DNA of 64,000 nt from Isoetes taiwanensis. Taxonomy: Eukaryota; Streptophyta; Lycopodiopsida; Isoetales; Isoetaceae. The notes beneath the pieces were generated by a model. The model was not told the DNA's origin, did not search any database, and saw nothing but the letters and a program-made list of their open reading frames with translations. Both the position numbers and the translations under genes were made by a program. The stretch spans positions 64,001 to 128,000 of the forward strand of contig JAJEKV010000114.1 in the NCBI GenBank assembly GCA_021234155.1. Direction: 5' to 3'. This document shows, one piece after another, positions 1 to 11,037 of the stretch. Within the stretch, counting starts at the first letter, position 1. Each line of letters opens with the position of its first letter.

Positions 1-297
1 AGGCAAATTTTAGGCAACATGGTTGAAATGAATCTTAGTGAACAAAATGGAAAAGGTGAGAAATTACAACACAAGGGTTGTGGGGTGGGAAGCAAAAATG
101 ATGAAAGTGCATAGTCCCAAGGGTTATGCACAGGAAAATAAGAAAATGGTCAAGGCAAAAGTATTGAAGAAGTGGATTAATGGCAAAATGGTGAACATGG
201 GATAAAAATATGGTATCGATGTAGGGATGGAAATAATGGCTATGGGATTATGGTATGTAGCAAGAGGCAAGTTCAAGAACGAATAGGGAATGAAAAT

Positions 298-1960
298 AAA
301 AGAATAAGAATAAGAATAAGAATGGTTTTTTATCGTCCACTGAGACCAATCAGCCTATGGGACCCAGAAGGAGCGCAGCAAACTTATTACTGTCCGGGTT
401 AAAAAACCCTCGCCCCGAAGGGTTTTCAAGGGAAAAACCGTGGCAGTAATAAGAATGTTGTCAAACTGTACAAGTATACATCATCATGAAATAAATGTGT
501 ATGTACATGTCAAGCGCGTGCCCGAGGACATAGCTGATCTCGCATGTCCATGACCTCCTGAAGGTATGATCCTAGCACCCATACGGATGCCGTGCTCAAT
601 GTCACATGTAGCGGCTGGCCAGGCCTGATCAACTCAGCATAGCGCATCCGGATTTGATCATATGCTGGGCAACTTTGAAGGGTATGAGATTCATCTTCAA
701 TGACTCCCATGTGGCAGCATTGACAGAGCCTGTCCTGACGTGGCTCACCAATCCATCTGCCTGTCTCAATTCGAAGATGATGTGCCCCTGTGCAAATGGA
801 GGCAATGAGTCTACGTTTTTTCATGGGCAAGTGGGTGCGCAGGTAGCATTGCGAACCGCGTTCCAATGTGGGATTTATGTGGCGCTGATAGTGTGCTGTC
901 TTGACCTGTTCAAGGGCGCTGGCATCCCAAAGCTTGCTAATGAAGCAAGCGTCAAGATATTGCCTCAAGCTATGACGATCTGCCTCTGTTTGCACATATA
1001 TGCACCTGTGCTCCTGCACATTCCATCTAGCCATCCATTGAGCTCTCTTTTCCCTCCAGCAGGCCTTGAGGCGCTGTGGCCCCATTGCCATGATATAAGC
1101 TAGTTTAGGGAGACGAGCATCGTCCATATTGACCGCCTTCTGAATAATGTGGCGATCAAGGGCCGCCCTCTGAAGAGGCAAGAATCATGTCTCCTGCAGT
1201 AGAATTTGATATGGGACTGTGGACTTCACCCCTAGTGCTCGTACCAAGAAGGCTTTCTGCACTTGCTCCAAGTCATTCCAAGTAGTGAGGGATACTACTG
1301 GGCCCCATACTTCAACCCCGTATAAAAGGACAGGCTCCACTAAGACCTTGAACAGGTGTGACTGATGGGTCCAATCATACAACTCCGCTCTATGACTATT
1401 GTTTTGCATTGCATATAGTGCCTTCCAGCCCGCCGTAACTCGTAGCCGTATGGATGTGTCCCAGTGCATAGTAGAAGGAAACTCCACTCCCAAATATTTA
1501 TATGTGGATGCTACTTCCACATTCTGCCCCCGGTAACTGAAGGAGGGGATCCTCGGCTGATGTGAAGATGATATGAAAACCACCTTAGTCTTCGCCAAGT
1601 TGACGCGCATATCAGTCGCTTGGCAAAATGTGTCCAGGGCATCAAGATGTCGTTGCATGTCTGCTGGTGTGTAAGCTAGGAGGTCCACATCATCAGCATA
1701 TATTAACTGCTTGATGATCTAGTAGAGAAGGTGAGCCCCGTCGCCCCCATTATCAGCAAGCCAGCTCTCCAATTGATCAATATAAAGCCCAAACAATGTT
1801 GGGGAGAGAGGGCATCCCTGACGAACCCCGATACTACTATCAAATGGTTGGCTTGTCGGCTGCAACCGACCTGAGCATCTTTCATATAGCATGTACACTG
1901 CATTCTGCAAATCTACAGGGACCCCCAGCTGTCGCAATCTTGCCCAGTGATGCTAAAATT
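298..1960 (-). mobile_element. 5'-truncated LINE (non-LTR retrotransposon), reverse transcriptase 3' half plus 3' UTR
   Basis: Read on the minus strand, 1937-1719 carries the RT block with GVRQGCPLSP and FGLYIDQLESWL. The frame then passes a stop near 1718 into 1720-1185, where the catalytic YADDVDLLAY motif, the KTKVVFISS block and the thumb-like region (YLGVEF, EPVLLYGVEVW) are read. A third open piece, 1181-510, holds a C-terminal cysteine/histidine knuckle (CQCCHMGVIEDESHTLQSC). The copy therefore has at least two in-frame breaks and has lost its endonuclease and the first half of RT. The 3' UTR (about 510 down to 320) ends in GACGATAAAA followed by an ATTCTT repeat tail at 298-320 instead of poly(A). 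Two more copies of the family lie in this window, at 33290-33425 and 52105-54092. Inactive relic. Confidence 0.88.
383..453 (-). other. Hairpin in the LINE 3' UTR
   Basis: A perfect 10-bp inverted repeat, CTTATTACTG at 383-392 and CAGTAATAAG at 444-453, encloses a smaller stem AACCCT/AGGGTT (405-410 and 419-424). The same two-tier fold is present in the third LINE copy at 53948-54008, where the basal stem has changed sequence but keeps pairing. It sits just upstream of the conserved LINE 3' terminus, the place where an RNA structure recognised by the element's own reverse transcriptase would be expected. That role is inferred. Confidence 0.7.
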
Positions 1961-2225
1961 TGAGATATCATGACAAGAGGCCTTCCAAACTTCAACACAG
2001 TGACTTCCAAACTTCGAATTAGTTCACTATATATGGGTCATACCGAAGAAACCATAATTAAAGCCAGCCAGAAGGTTATGCTTTTCAACCAAATAACTTA
2101 ATCAAACTTGATTCAATCACACACCATGGAAGAGATCTATAAGAGAGCTTTCCAATGCAACAAATTTTATTCAAAACAGACTTTTGAATCGATTGTTATG
2201 ATGATGATAATTAAAAAAAAAAAGG

Positions 2226-2475
2226 GGGACGTTTTTCCTGACGTTTTCTCTGACGCAGTCTAAGACATTTTTTCTGACGAAAAGTATGACGCTAAACCTG
2301 ACGCATAAATCTGACGATTTTTCTGACGATTTATCTGATGCTACTCGTGACGTTTAATTTTTGACGATTTATTTGACGTTTTTTCCTGACGATATATCAT
2401 CAGGAATTTAATCGTCAAGATATTCGTCAAGACATAGCCATCCAATTTGTCTGACGATTTTTCTGACGCCAAGCC
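2226..2475. repeat. Array of TGACG motifs
   Basis: About 250 bp holding at least thirteen TGACG pentamers on the plus strand (most as CTGACG followed by T-rich spacers of 5-15 bp) and two CGTCAAGA motifs in the opposite sense near 2418-2431. Unit length is irregular, so this is a motif cluster more than a clean satellite. TGACG is the core of the plant as-1/TGA-bZIP binding site. Clustered short motifs are also typical of DNA-transposon subterminal regions. The broken pogo-type transposase begins about 1 kb to the right, but no mirrored array is visible on its far side. Confidence 0.7.
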
Positions 2476-3488
2476 CTCATCCTCTTGTAAGGTAGGGTCC
2501 CCTTCGTTGGTGCACTTAACAGAAACTCAATCCAAAAAATCTGTACAAACAAGCAGTTGCTTGGATTTCACTTCTAAAATATGCCCTAGCATGTAACACA
2601 TCAATGACATTAAGCTTCAGGGCCAAGAACATCTTACAACTATTTTTGCAGCAGCTTGAATGAGGGGGGATCTTACCACCATAATGGTGATGCCTGTCAC
2701 CACATGGAGCACTTTACCATGCAGGAAAACCCCCCCTAATGGTGCATTGTATAACTGTAATTGGTGCGCTCTTTAGCTTCAATTGGAGACATCTAGATCT
2801 CTTCTTGGTGCATTGCAATACCTGTAATGGTGCATCTAATGACCTTAATAGTTCAGCCTGTTGAACAGCTTGGTGCACCAAATCACCATAGAAGTAATCT
2901 TTAAGTTTAAACAAATATCAAACCACTGTTACACAGATTCATTACACGATTGATAATTCAGTATTGAAGGAGTTGAACCTCCAATTAACCTTCATTTAAA
3001 GGTTAACTATCCAACAGATAGCTCTTGTTACTTTATGAAGATTGTTCTACATCAAATGATAGCTGAATAGAAAAGAACTCCACATAAATCTTGTTCACGG
3101 CTAAACTAAAAAGATGAGAGGACAAATTTTACTTTTAAACCAAAGTTATTTTTACAGTAAAATAGCCAAACATAACACAACCATATAGTGGAAAAAAAGA
3201 CTGAGTTTCATTGATTTGACAAGTCATATCATATTCAATGATTTCAGATGTCAAGTGCTTCTGCCCTGTATACGTCATCCAGACATTTGGTCCTATTCTG
3301 GGAGGTTTCAGATTCTCCTTGAGAGTCGGTGTGATCCATAGAGTAGATATCTACTACTATAGGAAGGCTCACAACTAAATCCAAGGACTGACTAGGATAA
3401 ACATTATCTTGTACAATAGCATTAGCATTATTACTAACCTCATTATGTTCATTATCATTTGAGATAACCTGCTGATTCTCTCCATCAT
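2476..3488. other. No gene recognised between the TGACG array and the transposase
   Basis: AT-rich sequence without a convincing open frame on either strand. It may hold the 3' flank of the transposon to the right, but I could not find a terminal inverted repeat. Confidence 0.5.
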
Positions 3489-5586
3489 TTATGACATTAA
3501 GACTTCCAAAACTTCGTTTGCATTTCTTTCCCCAAACAGGAAATGTTCTTTCATAAATGGACCTCGCTTACCATTTTTTTGCATCTCTCTTGACCTCCTT
3601 TTCTCTTCCCTTACTCTTTTAGCCTCTTCCTTCCTCACCCTTTCTCTCTCTTTTGCTACTTTTCTTTCTTCTTGCATCCTTTTCTTTTCTTCCATCTTTT
3701 CCTGTCTAACTCTAGCTGCATCCTCTGCTCTCTTTTGGTCTTCTAGCCTTGCACGAACTACTTCATCTGATGTAACATAAAGTTTTCATTTTAAACTAGC
3801 AGGGAGTCTCAACCTCTTTACCTTGGGTCTATTAATTCTTATTGCCCCTAAATTTGCATCTGCCCCTGCTACATCTGACCCTGCTCCTGCTGTCCCTGCT
3901 ACATCTGGCCCTGCTACATCTGACCCTGCTCCTGCTGCCCCTGCTACATCTGGCCCTGCTGCATTATCAATATTATTTGCATCTATCATCACAACATTTA
4001 ACACATCTGCTGCTGCTGCTACATTATCAACATTTTCACCTTCATTAGTGGTTGGAAAGTGTGCTGCTGCCCCTGTTACATCTACACTTGCTGCAATATC
4101 ATCATTATTATCATTATTTTCACCTTCATTTGTGGTTAAAGCTTGTCCCGCTGCCCTTTCTGCATTCTCAACATCATTATCAATATTTTCACATTCATTT
4201 GTGGTTGAAGATTGTGCCTCTGCTGCTAACCTATCAGCAACTGGATCAGGCCTTACAGCTTCTTCATTAAATGGCCAAATACCAATTTTAGAAAATCCTG
4301 CAGAGATATTGGATGGAGTGAAAGAGCAAACAATTGCATCAGAAACTAAGGTCGCCAGATCTTCTTTGGTAGGTTCTATACTATATCTAGCATGCATGAA
4401 TTGTCCTCTGAGCCTTCTGAAAGCAGATTTGAAGGGTGCAAAACATGAAACGTCTAAATGTTGTAATCTATGGGAGGTATGTGCAGGAAGCAAAAGAATA
4501 TGCAAGCCTATGTCTTTGGCCTTCAAGATGGTTTCAATGGTAGCATGGCTTCCATGGCCATCAATGATTAGAAGATGAGGTCTATCCAATGAAATTCCAT
4601 CAGGAACTATGTTTCTGAAGTGATCCAGCCAAGCAAAAAATAACTCATCTGTCATCCAAGCAGATTTGTGGTAGCTCATTATGGGCTCCGGGTTCACAAC
4701 CTGCCAGCAAGTTATTTCCTGCCATCCTCCTACCTTTGAAAATATACAAGTTAGGAAGTTTAACTCCCATGGCATTGACACAACACAAAACTGTCATCCA
4801 TTCTCTATTGTTTGGAATTGTCTCTCTGACATTCTTCATTCCCTTTCTAGTTATTACTCGCATGCCAGTTCAATTTCCTGCTTGCACCTCTGTTTCATCA
4901 GAGTTCCAAATTCTAGATGGATCAAGTTCCAATTTATCATAAGTCTATCTCAAGGTGGTATAGAAATTTCTAAGGTTTCTTGTGGTCATGGCTTTCATTC
5001 TACTTATTTCCATGCATTGAGCTGATCTAAGACTTATATCAGTATGCCTCTTCTTAAATCTACGCCACCATTTCTTACCTGGCAATCCATTCTTGAAACA
5101 TGTGATCCTATTTATGGTCATTTGTGCTACTCTCTGCCTCATTACCTCTAGAGTAACTGGTCTGCCTTCATCAGCGACATCTAAAGCCCACTTCACAAGA
5201 ACCTTCTCCGCATCTACAGTTAGACCTCTAGGAATAGCACCTTGCTTTTCTTTACTAATGCCATAAATATGGTTCCTTAAGGTGGTCTGGGGGATCCCAT
5301 AATGCCTAGCAGATCCCCTGATACTCATGAGGCCATCCTCAACTGCATCAATGGCTTGTTGCATATGTTCTTTCATCCATCCACCCCTTATTGCTTTCCT
5401 CACTACCTTTTTGCCTACTCCAGGAGGTAAATTTTTTCTGGATAAGATCTTTTTGGATGATCTAGGAGCATTGACTACTGCTGGAGGGTCATTACCAAGA
5501 GAAGTTTCAGGATTTACATTGTCTGGAGGAACAGCAACAGTCCTATTTCTCCTTAGATTCATAGTGCAATGTAGGCTGAAGGACAA
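3489..5586 (-). pseudogene. pogo/Tigger-type (Tc1/mariner superfamily) transposase, broken
   Basis: Minus-strand reading starts at 5586. Residues about 66-110 form a psq-type helix-turn-helix (GSARHYGIPQTTLRNHIYG). Residues about 119-200 form a CENP-B/Tc5-like DNA-binding domain (GLPGKKWWRRFKKRH). The DDE domain follows: first Asp in RIWNSDET (about 4890-4910), second in LIIDGHGSH, third in LQHLDVSCF, with 35 residues between the second and third, as in pogo-like DDD enzymes. A basic-acidic coiled coil (EEKKRMQEERK onward, about 3700-3560) ends the protein. In-frame stops lie at about 4942 (TAG), about 4870 (TGA) and 3788 (TGA), and there is a one-base frameshift near 4680. Some stops could in principle be spliced out, but no consensus introns surround them, so I call it a dead copy. 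Acidic Asn/Asp/Ala-rich low-complexity repeats occupy about 4230-3850. Confidence 0.85.
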
Positions 5587-7379
5587 AAATATAACTTAGC
5601 TAAGATGTAAATGGCACAATGATCAGCAAAACTATAGCTCTACTAGCATTGCCAAAGTATATTATAGCCCTGCCAAAGAATAAACAGATGTAAATTATCT
5701 AAGCTTAGAAAGGAAAGCTAACTTAATTTAACTAAAAAATACAGGTCAAATTAATTTGCTAACAATAAGAAGAATCATGACTACATACCTCTGTTCACCA
5801 GCATCCAGCATCCGTTTATCAATTAAATGAAGAAAATAATTCCACCATTGTCAACTAAATCAACATTGTAGAATAAGCAAAATAGCACAGAAGGCATAAT
5901 TATCAACCTATAAAATACTTTAAATTCTTACCTCTTTCTCTTCATAAGAAGATCATCACATTTCATGTGCAAAAGGTACAAGTAATCAGGTCATTGAGAC
6001 CTTCAATTTGAAATAGAAAGCCCTGCTTACCGGTAGTAGACTGAAAGGCAAAACGAAATTGGATCCAAAGAATAAAAGCAAGGAATAGATTCATGGAAGC
6101 GCTTACTTACAATGAGAGGCACAGGGAAATTTTAGAGCCTTTTATAGTGATGTATGTGTGCATAAAATGGGCCAATTAATGGCTTAACTTGTGAATCAAT
6201 GGCTTCAACTGCAGCCAACTCATTGATCCTGTGAAGTAAGAGCACAGATTTTTCCCCCGATAGATGTATGCCTTTTTTCTAACTACCCCTAAACCTGCAT
6301 GCAAGAGAAAAAGGGTTAGATTTTTGCCAGATCAATGATCCTGAGCAGCAATGGCTTGATGAAGCTCCTATAATCAAGCAAGGATAAAGAAATGGGAGGG
6401 AAAATTACATTCTGGAGACTATTAAGGTAGTTACCAGTAAAAGAAATGAGAAATCTTAGCTCCAATGGTTAGAAATGGCATCGCCATTCAAAGAAAGCGG
6501 GAATCCAGACAGGAAAGAGACAAGACAACTAGGGTCTGGAGTGGCGCCATCTACAGAAGAGAGCTGCGCCATGTAGGGCTTCATGTTCACAATTAGGGTG
6601 CTGACCTGTTCCGTCACAGGGGTTCATGTGGACCTGACGTGGCGCACCATATAATGTCGGGGACCCTATGTTAGTGTGATTTGCTGAAGTTTCCTCCATA
6701 AGATTGCCCTCTGCTTTCAAATTTGTCGATGTTGTTGAGTGGCTCTCGTGTTGAGACCTCAAGGATCTGCAACAAAGATTCCCCTGACCTATTTGTTGCC
6801 CTAAAATGCACAAGGCAGCTAATACTACCATAAAAATAATTATTTATGTCTACTTATTCTACAATCTCTATATTTATGTCTTTATCTACTCTAACCCCAA
6901 ATGACCCATTTGGCATTTGGCACTTTATTAGGCACTGAGAAGGCTACTTATTTTCTGTCATCGGGTGGTATAAGGAGACTTATTTTATGGGTGTACTTGG
7001 TGTGTTGGACTAAATTACTTAGGTAGAATGAATTCCTAGATAATTATCTATGATACGAAGGCATGGTGGGAGACACCTGATGGTGGTGCATCTATAACGT
7101 GTGTTGGTGTATCCTACCAATGTGTGACAACAATTTCTAAGCCCTTGGCAACTAGCTGGGTTGCTAAGAAAAAGGTTTGATTATACTACCTATGTGTAGA
7201 TAAGAAGACACTTAGCAAGATAAGAGTGACAACTAAGCTAAGGTGAATGCAGATGCTATCTCTATCTAGCTTAAGGGTCTTGGTTCTAACTAAAAGGTCT
7301 TGGCTATTAATATTATCCAATAATTAAAGCTTAAAATCAGTTAAGGACATAAATGATGCCCGCCCTCAGTGGTTGGCAC
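5587..7379. other. No gene recognised; upstream flank of the transposase
   Basis: AT-rich, with no domain seen on either strand. A 100-codon minus-strand open frame at 6529-6831 has no recognisable motif and normal base composition. I treat it as chance. A TIR for the transposon could not be identified here. Confidence 0.4.
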
Positions 7380-7425
7380 GGGGGGGGAGGGGGGGGGAGG
7401 GAGGGAGGGAGGGGGGTGAAGGGGT
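7380..7425 (+). repeat. G-rich tract with G-quadruplex potential
   Basis: Consecutive runs of eight or nine, nine, three, three, three, six and four G separated by single A residues or short spacers. Four or more G-runs of three or longer within 46 bp satisfy the usual intramolecular quadruplex pattern. No gene or promoter is recognised beside it. Confidence 0.8.
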
Positions 7426-8035
7426 CATCCACGTGGGTGGGGGTTCGATTTACATCCTTTGTGGAAATTTTTTAAGATGAGGTTCAAATGGAAATTTGAG
7501 ATCTCATTTCATCCCCAAAGAATCCTATGGAATGGAGTGCTATAAAATGCAACAAATGCATGTTTGTTGCATTAGATGCGGAATGAAAAAATCTTTCCAA
7601 TGATATATGGTTATGATGTAAAATGTCGTTAACCTTAAAAAAATATGATTTTTTCTTATTTCTTATATATTTATAAGTAAAAGATGTATGAATGGGTTTC
7701 ACTAGATAGATCTTGTGAACCCATTGCGACAAAAAGTTTTTGAATCGGAGTTCGGATCAAAAGTTATAATGAAAAAATGATACTCTGAAGTTGTTGCGTT
7801 TGCATTAATTACAGTACCGCCACCTTGGAATGAGATACTTTAGCTCTTCTCTTATTGGACAGTTTAAAAAGCTGACATGGCATTTTAAGCATCCCTTAAT
7901 GGGACAAAATGTGATCTCATTTTTCCTCTAATGAATGGATTGGAAAGCTAGAATGGAGTGCTATAAAATGCTACAATGCATGGCAGATAGTTAAAATGTG
8001 CCTGGAGAACTTTTTCTAAGCAATTTTTGCAGAAT
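7426..8035. other. No gene recognised
   Basis: A/T-rich non-coding stretch. A short sequence around 7530-7570 (GGAATGGAGTGCTATAAAATGC) recurs nearly unchanged at about 7950-7972, suggesting an old internal duplication. Confidence 0.45.
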
Positions 8036-8545
8036 TTACCCTCCAGGTCCTCGTACTTGTGTTACTCTGCACCAAACTAGTCGACGATAACTGGAGGCGG
8101 GTTACTCGCACCAAACTATAACATCTTTGAAGCCTTACACTCTAGGTCCTGCCTTACACTCCAGTAACTGCTAGCGGGTTATTCTGCACCAAACTAGTCT
8201 ACGACATAAACGCTGACGCCTTACACTCTAGGTCCTGCCACTTGGGTTACTCCGCACCAAACTAGTCTATGTCATAAAGCAGAGGCCTCTGACACGTAAC
8301 TCGAGCCAAACTATTATGCGTCATGAACACAAAACTAGTCTGCGTCATGAATGCAGAGGCCTCAGGTGTTGAAAGACGCGAGTCTACGGCATAAACGCCG
8401 ATGCCTTCCACTCCAGATCCTGGCACTTGGGTTACTCTGCGCCAAACTAGTCGTGTCATGAATGCAGAGGCCTCAGATGCGTAACCCGAGCCAAACTAGT
8501 CTGCGTCATGAACGCAAAGGCCTCAGGCATTGAATGACCCGAGTG
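8036..8545. repeat. Minisatellite with CCAAACTAGTC core
   Basis: Degenerate tandem units of roughly 70-110 bp share the blocks GGGTTACTC.GCACCAAACTAGTC, GTCATGAA.GCAGAGGCCTC and CACTCTAGGTCCTG. The CAAACTAGTC core is seen at about 8073, 8183, 8258, 8334, 8443 and 8492. Unit order is scrambled towards the right, as in a satellite edge or decayed array. No coding function. Confidence 0.8.
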
Positions 8546-8960
8546 GATTGACTTTGGCCAAGTGGGTTGACTTTCACCAAGTCTTAAACTTTTTGGGAAA
8601 TGTAAAATACTAGAATGCACGATTTGTTCTGTTCTAGGTATCTACCAACTTATTTCATGTTAATCTGACAAGTACAAGTGCAAACAAGGGTGACTCAGAT
8701 TACTTCGCATAGAAGGGCTCTGCGTTCTCGACACAGGGGAGTTTGGCGTGAAGTGACTCGAGTGGGTCAATCTTGACTATTTGGTAACATTTTTGGGAAA
8801 TTTCAAAGTGATAGGATGCAAGATTGGGTCAATTCTAATCTATCCAGCAATTTTTCCCATGATAATTTATCAATTTTTAAGTACAAACAAGCCGACTCAA
8901 GTTACTATGTGCGAAAGGGACCTACGTTCTCGACACAGGGGCCTCTGGCATAGTTTGACC
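8546..8960. repeat. Two tandem copies of a ~200 bp unit
   Basis: The segment around 8591 (TTTTGGGAAATGTAAAATAC) recurs at 8791 (TTTTGGGAAATTTCAAAGTG), and GTTCTCGACACAGGGG recurs at about 8724 and 8926. The period is 200 bp and the copies have clearly diverged. The unit begins with a TTGACTTT-rich segment that continues from the neighbouring minisatellite. Confidence 0.8.
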
Positions 8961-9053
8961 TGAGTTGACTTTGACTTTTTTTTCTTCCTTTGATTCTATC
9001 ATTAATTCTAGGAATATATATACATACCAGCTCAAAATTTTATGCAAAGATTC

Positions 9054-9178
9054 CTAAATTTTATCTTTTCTAATCCTCTGTGCCAAGTTCATGTCCTTAA
9101 GTAGAAAGGTCATCCTCTTGGTGTGAATGGCGCAGGTCTTGGCCTCCTTGAAAAGTTGAGTTTGCTCCGCTTCGGCCG
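9054..9178 (-). pseudogene. Histone H3-like C-terminal fragment (copy 1)
   Basis: The minus-strand frame reads TAEAEQTQLF, then CAIHTKRMTF, then LKDMNLAQRIRKDKI and a TAG stop at 9056-9054. This matches the end of the histone fold of H3 (end of alpha-2, loop 2, alpha-3), including the CAIHAKR signature. The tail RIRKDKI differs from the RIRGERA ending of canonical H3 and resembles the divergent ends of CENH3-type variants. The frame is cut inside alpha-2 by the end of an LTR (LTR-A, from 9179). A related but separate copy lies at 14815-15060 and a long-tailed one at 24063-25180, all on this strand. Confidence 0.82.
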
Positions 9179-9430
9179 TGTGACGCTCCCTACAAAATAT
9201 ATGCCGCCCAGCCGTACACTCCGCAGGAAATCCCCTATTCGGTCCTTCGACCGCACAGGCCCTTCGTCTATCCCGCACTCCAGGGTGTCTCTAGTGCGGG
9301 AAGGGGACACGAAGGTGTCTTGCACGCCCTTCCCCTATGGGCTTCTATCACAGCAGAAGCATAAACAACGTCAGAACTAACAATAACAATACATCGAACT
9401 ACCTTGAAGGGTAGCATAAGCTAACTAAAA
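9179..9430 (-). mobile_element. LTR-A fragment (end nearest the primer-binding site)
   Basis: Closely matches 15232-15460 in base order, including the hairpin CCCGCACT...AGTGCGGG (9272-9279 and 9293-9300) and the block GAAGGGGACACGAAGGTGTC. It begins TGTGACGCTCC on the plus strand, the counterpart of TGTCATGCTCC in the better copy. The minus-strand LTR thus ends in ...CACA directly against histone-like codons with no primer-binding site between. Similarity fades after about 9430. Confidence 0.75.
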
Positions 9431-9690
9431 AGATTAAAAAGAGGTAAGTGTGAGGGCAATGGCTAATGATTCGTGCGTAGCGCGAGTCGGAGAGGATTCC
9501 CCTCTTTTTTAAATTGTAAGAAGCATCGAATCTGGACTTCTCGCGCTTAGTGCGAGCTTAACACAGTTTAATGAATTCCATATAATTTTTGAAATGTACG
9601 TGCTATTTCTCGTGCTAAGTGCGAGAAGCTTTGGGAAAAAGCTTAAAGACTTATTATGTAGCATAACTCATCTTCAGTCTTCGCCCGCAA
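9431..9690. other. Gene-free; two copies of a CTCG...CGAG inverted repeat
   Basis: CTCGCGCTTAGTGCGAG at about 9540-9556 and CTCGTGCTAAGTGCGAG at about 9609-9625 are related palindromic units about 70 bp apart. A weaker relative (GCGTAGCGCGAGTCGG) is near 9475. Confidence 0.55.
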
Positions 9691-10200
9691 GTTTTTTTTT
9701 TTTGAAGGACGGACAAAAAGTTTATTAATCAACAAGAATAAGTACAAAATGAATATTTCTCATCTAGTTGTGTAAGCATAAGAGGGTGCCGCTGGAACAC
9801 GAGCCTGCGACCATGTGCTTACTCTATACTAGATAAGTAAAAGGAGTGCCTCAGTTATACTAGGTACACATATGATACTGGAAGAAACAGGAGCATGAGG
9901 CAATGCCAGTGGATTGAGATGCACAGAAACCTGCCCCTCCTGCCCCTCAGATCCAACCGTGACTAACGATATTAAGCTCTTAGGAGAAGAAGGGGCACCT
10001 TCACGAGCTAGTTTATGGGCATCTCGAACACTAATCTTTGAAGAATCTAAAGCATATTCCCTTCCACCATTGGATGTACCCCATTAGGATTACCAGAGGA
10101 GCATTTGGAACAAATACGAGTTGATTTTGCCATCTCCACTAAAAGGGGCCGAGATTTCAGAGCTCAACAGTCCCCTACAAAAGAGACCCTTCTGATAAAT
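9691..10200 (-). mobile_element. Possible 3' end of a retroposed sequence
   Basis: A run of T near 9696 followed by sequence reading as a 3' UTR on the minus strand, and then a short minus-strand open stretch (about 10060-9890, including SSKISVRDAHKLAREGAPS) of unknown family. The poly(T) is what an inserted poly(A)-tailed RNA copy would leave on this strand. No target-site duplication was found, so the call is weak. Confidence 0.35.
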
Positions 10201-10554
10201 TTAAACATTATTTAAAGTAGCACCCCACGAGCTTTTTAGTGAGCCCAAGCAGGCCTAAAACTACCACCAAATGTAGGAATTATGGCAAAAAGAAGAATGC
10301 AGCCAAACCCTAACACCGCCAATAAAGGGCTGGAGCTGTCAGATGATTTTTCATTGCCAAAACAGTATAATCATCATACAAATCACATAATCAACAGAAA
10401 GGGTATGCAATGAGCTTTCTAATAAGCCCAGAATCATTCAGATCTGACATGGCACACTGACCCCAAGTTTTGGTCCACTGTTGAAAACTCTAGTTTTTGT
10501 AGGTCCACATGTACTTTATTCAGAGATCACGAAAAAACCTAAATGTAGATCTGT

Positions 10555-10790
10555 GGAAGTGTGGTTTTTTTAAGGAGCTGTGGTTTCTGTTTTTAGGAGG
10601 TGTGGTTTTTTAAAGAGGCATGTTTTCTGTTAAAAGAGCTGTGATATTTGTTTTTTGCGGTGGTGTTATTTTTAAGGACATGTAGTTTTTGAAGGTGTGG
10701 TTTATAAGTAAGTGTAGTTTTTAAGAAGGCATTTTTTTAAAGGATGTATGGTTCTCTAAAGGGGTGTGATATTTTAAAGCTCTTTATAGT
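10555..10790. repeat. Degenerate TGTGGTTTTTTAAG repeats
   Basis: About eight imperfect copies of a TGTGGTTTTTTAAGG-like unit at intervals of about 20-35 bp, giving a G+T-rich plus strand. Non-coding. Confidence 0.6.
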
Positions 10791-10814
10791 CAATTTTGTA
10801 AGCACCATTATACA

Positions 10815-10930
10815 ATCATTTCACTACTCCTATCCATATGACTCATCATCTTCTTATGTTATAAAGTTTTATCATCATTTCACTACTCCTATCCATATGA
10901 CTCATCATCTTCTTATGTTATAAAGTTTTA
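10815..10930. repeat. 59 bp tandem duplication
   Basis: ATCATTTCACTACTCCTATC and the sequence following it up to AAAGTTTTA is repeated immediately with a 59 bp period and almost no differences, so the duplication is recent. Confidence 0.9.
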
Positions 10931-11037
10931 CCGTAAGTGTGTGGACCACGCCTTAATTTAGATGGCTCAGATTGCATCCGAAGGTCAAGATTTATTGCAT
11001 GACTTCCCACCATTGTCATTGGTTATCGCTTTGATCT

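Noticed and set aside
3823-4578. 251-codon plus-strand frame rich in Ala, Pro and Ser
   Set aside because: It is the antisense shadow of the pogo-type transposase and its low-complexity acidic part.
6529-6831. 100-codon minus-strand frame
   Set aside because: No motif, no homologous feature nearby, no splice or start context; length is compatible with chance.
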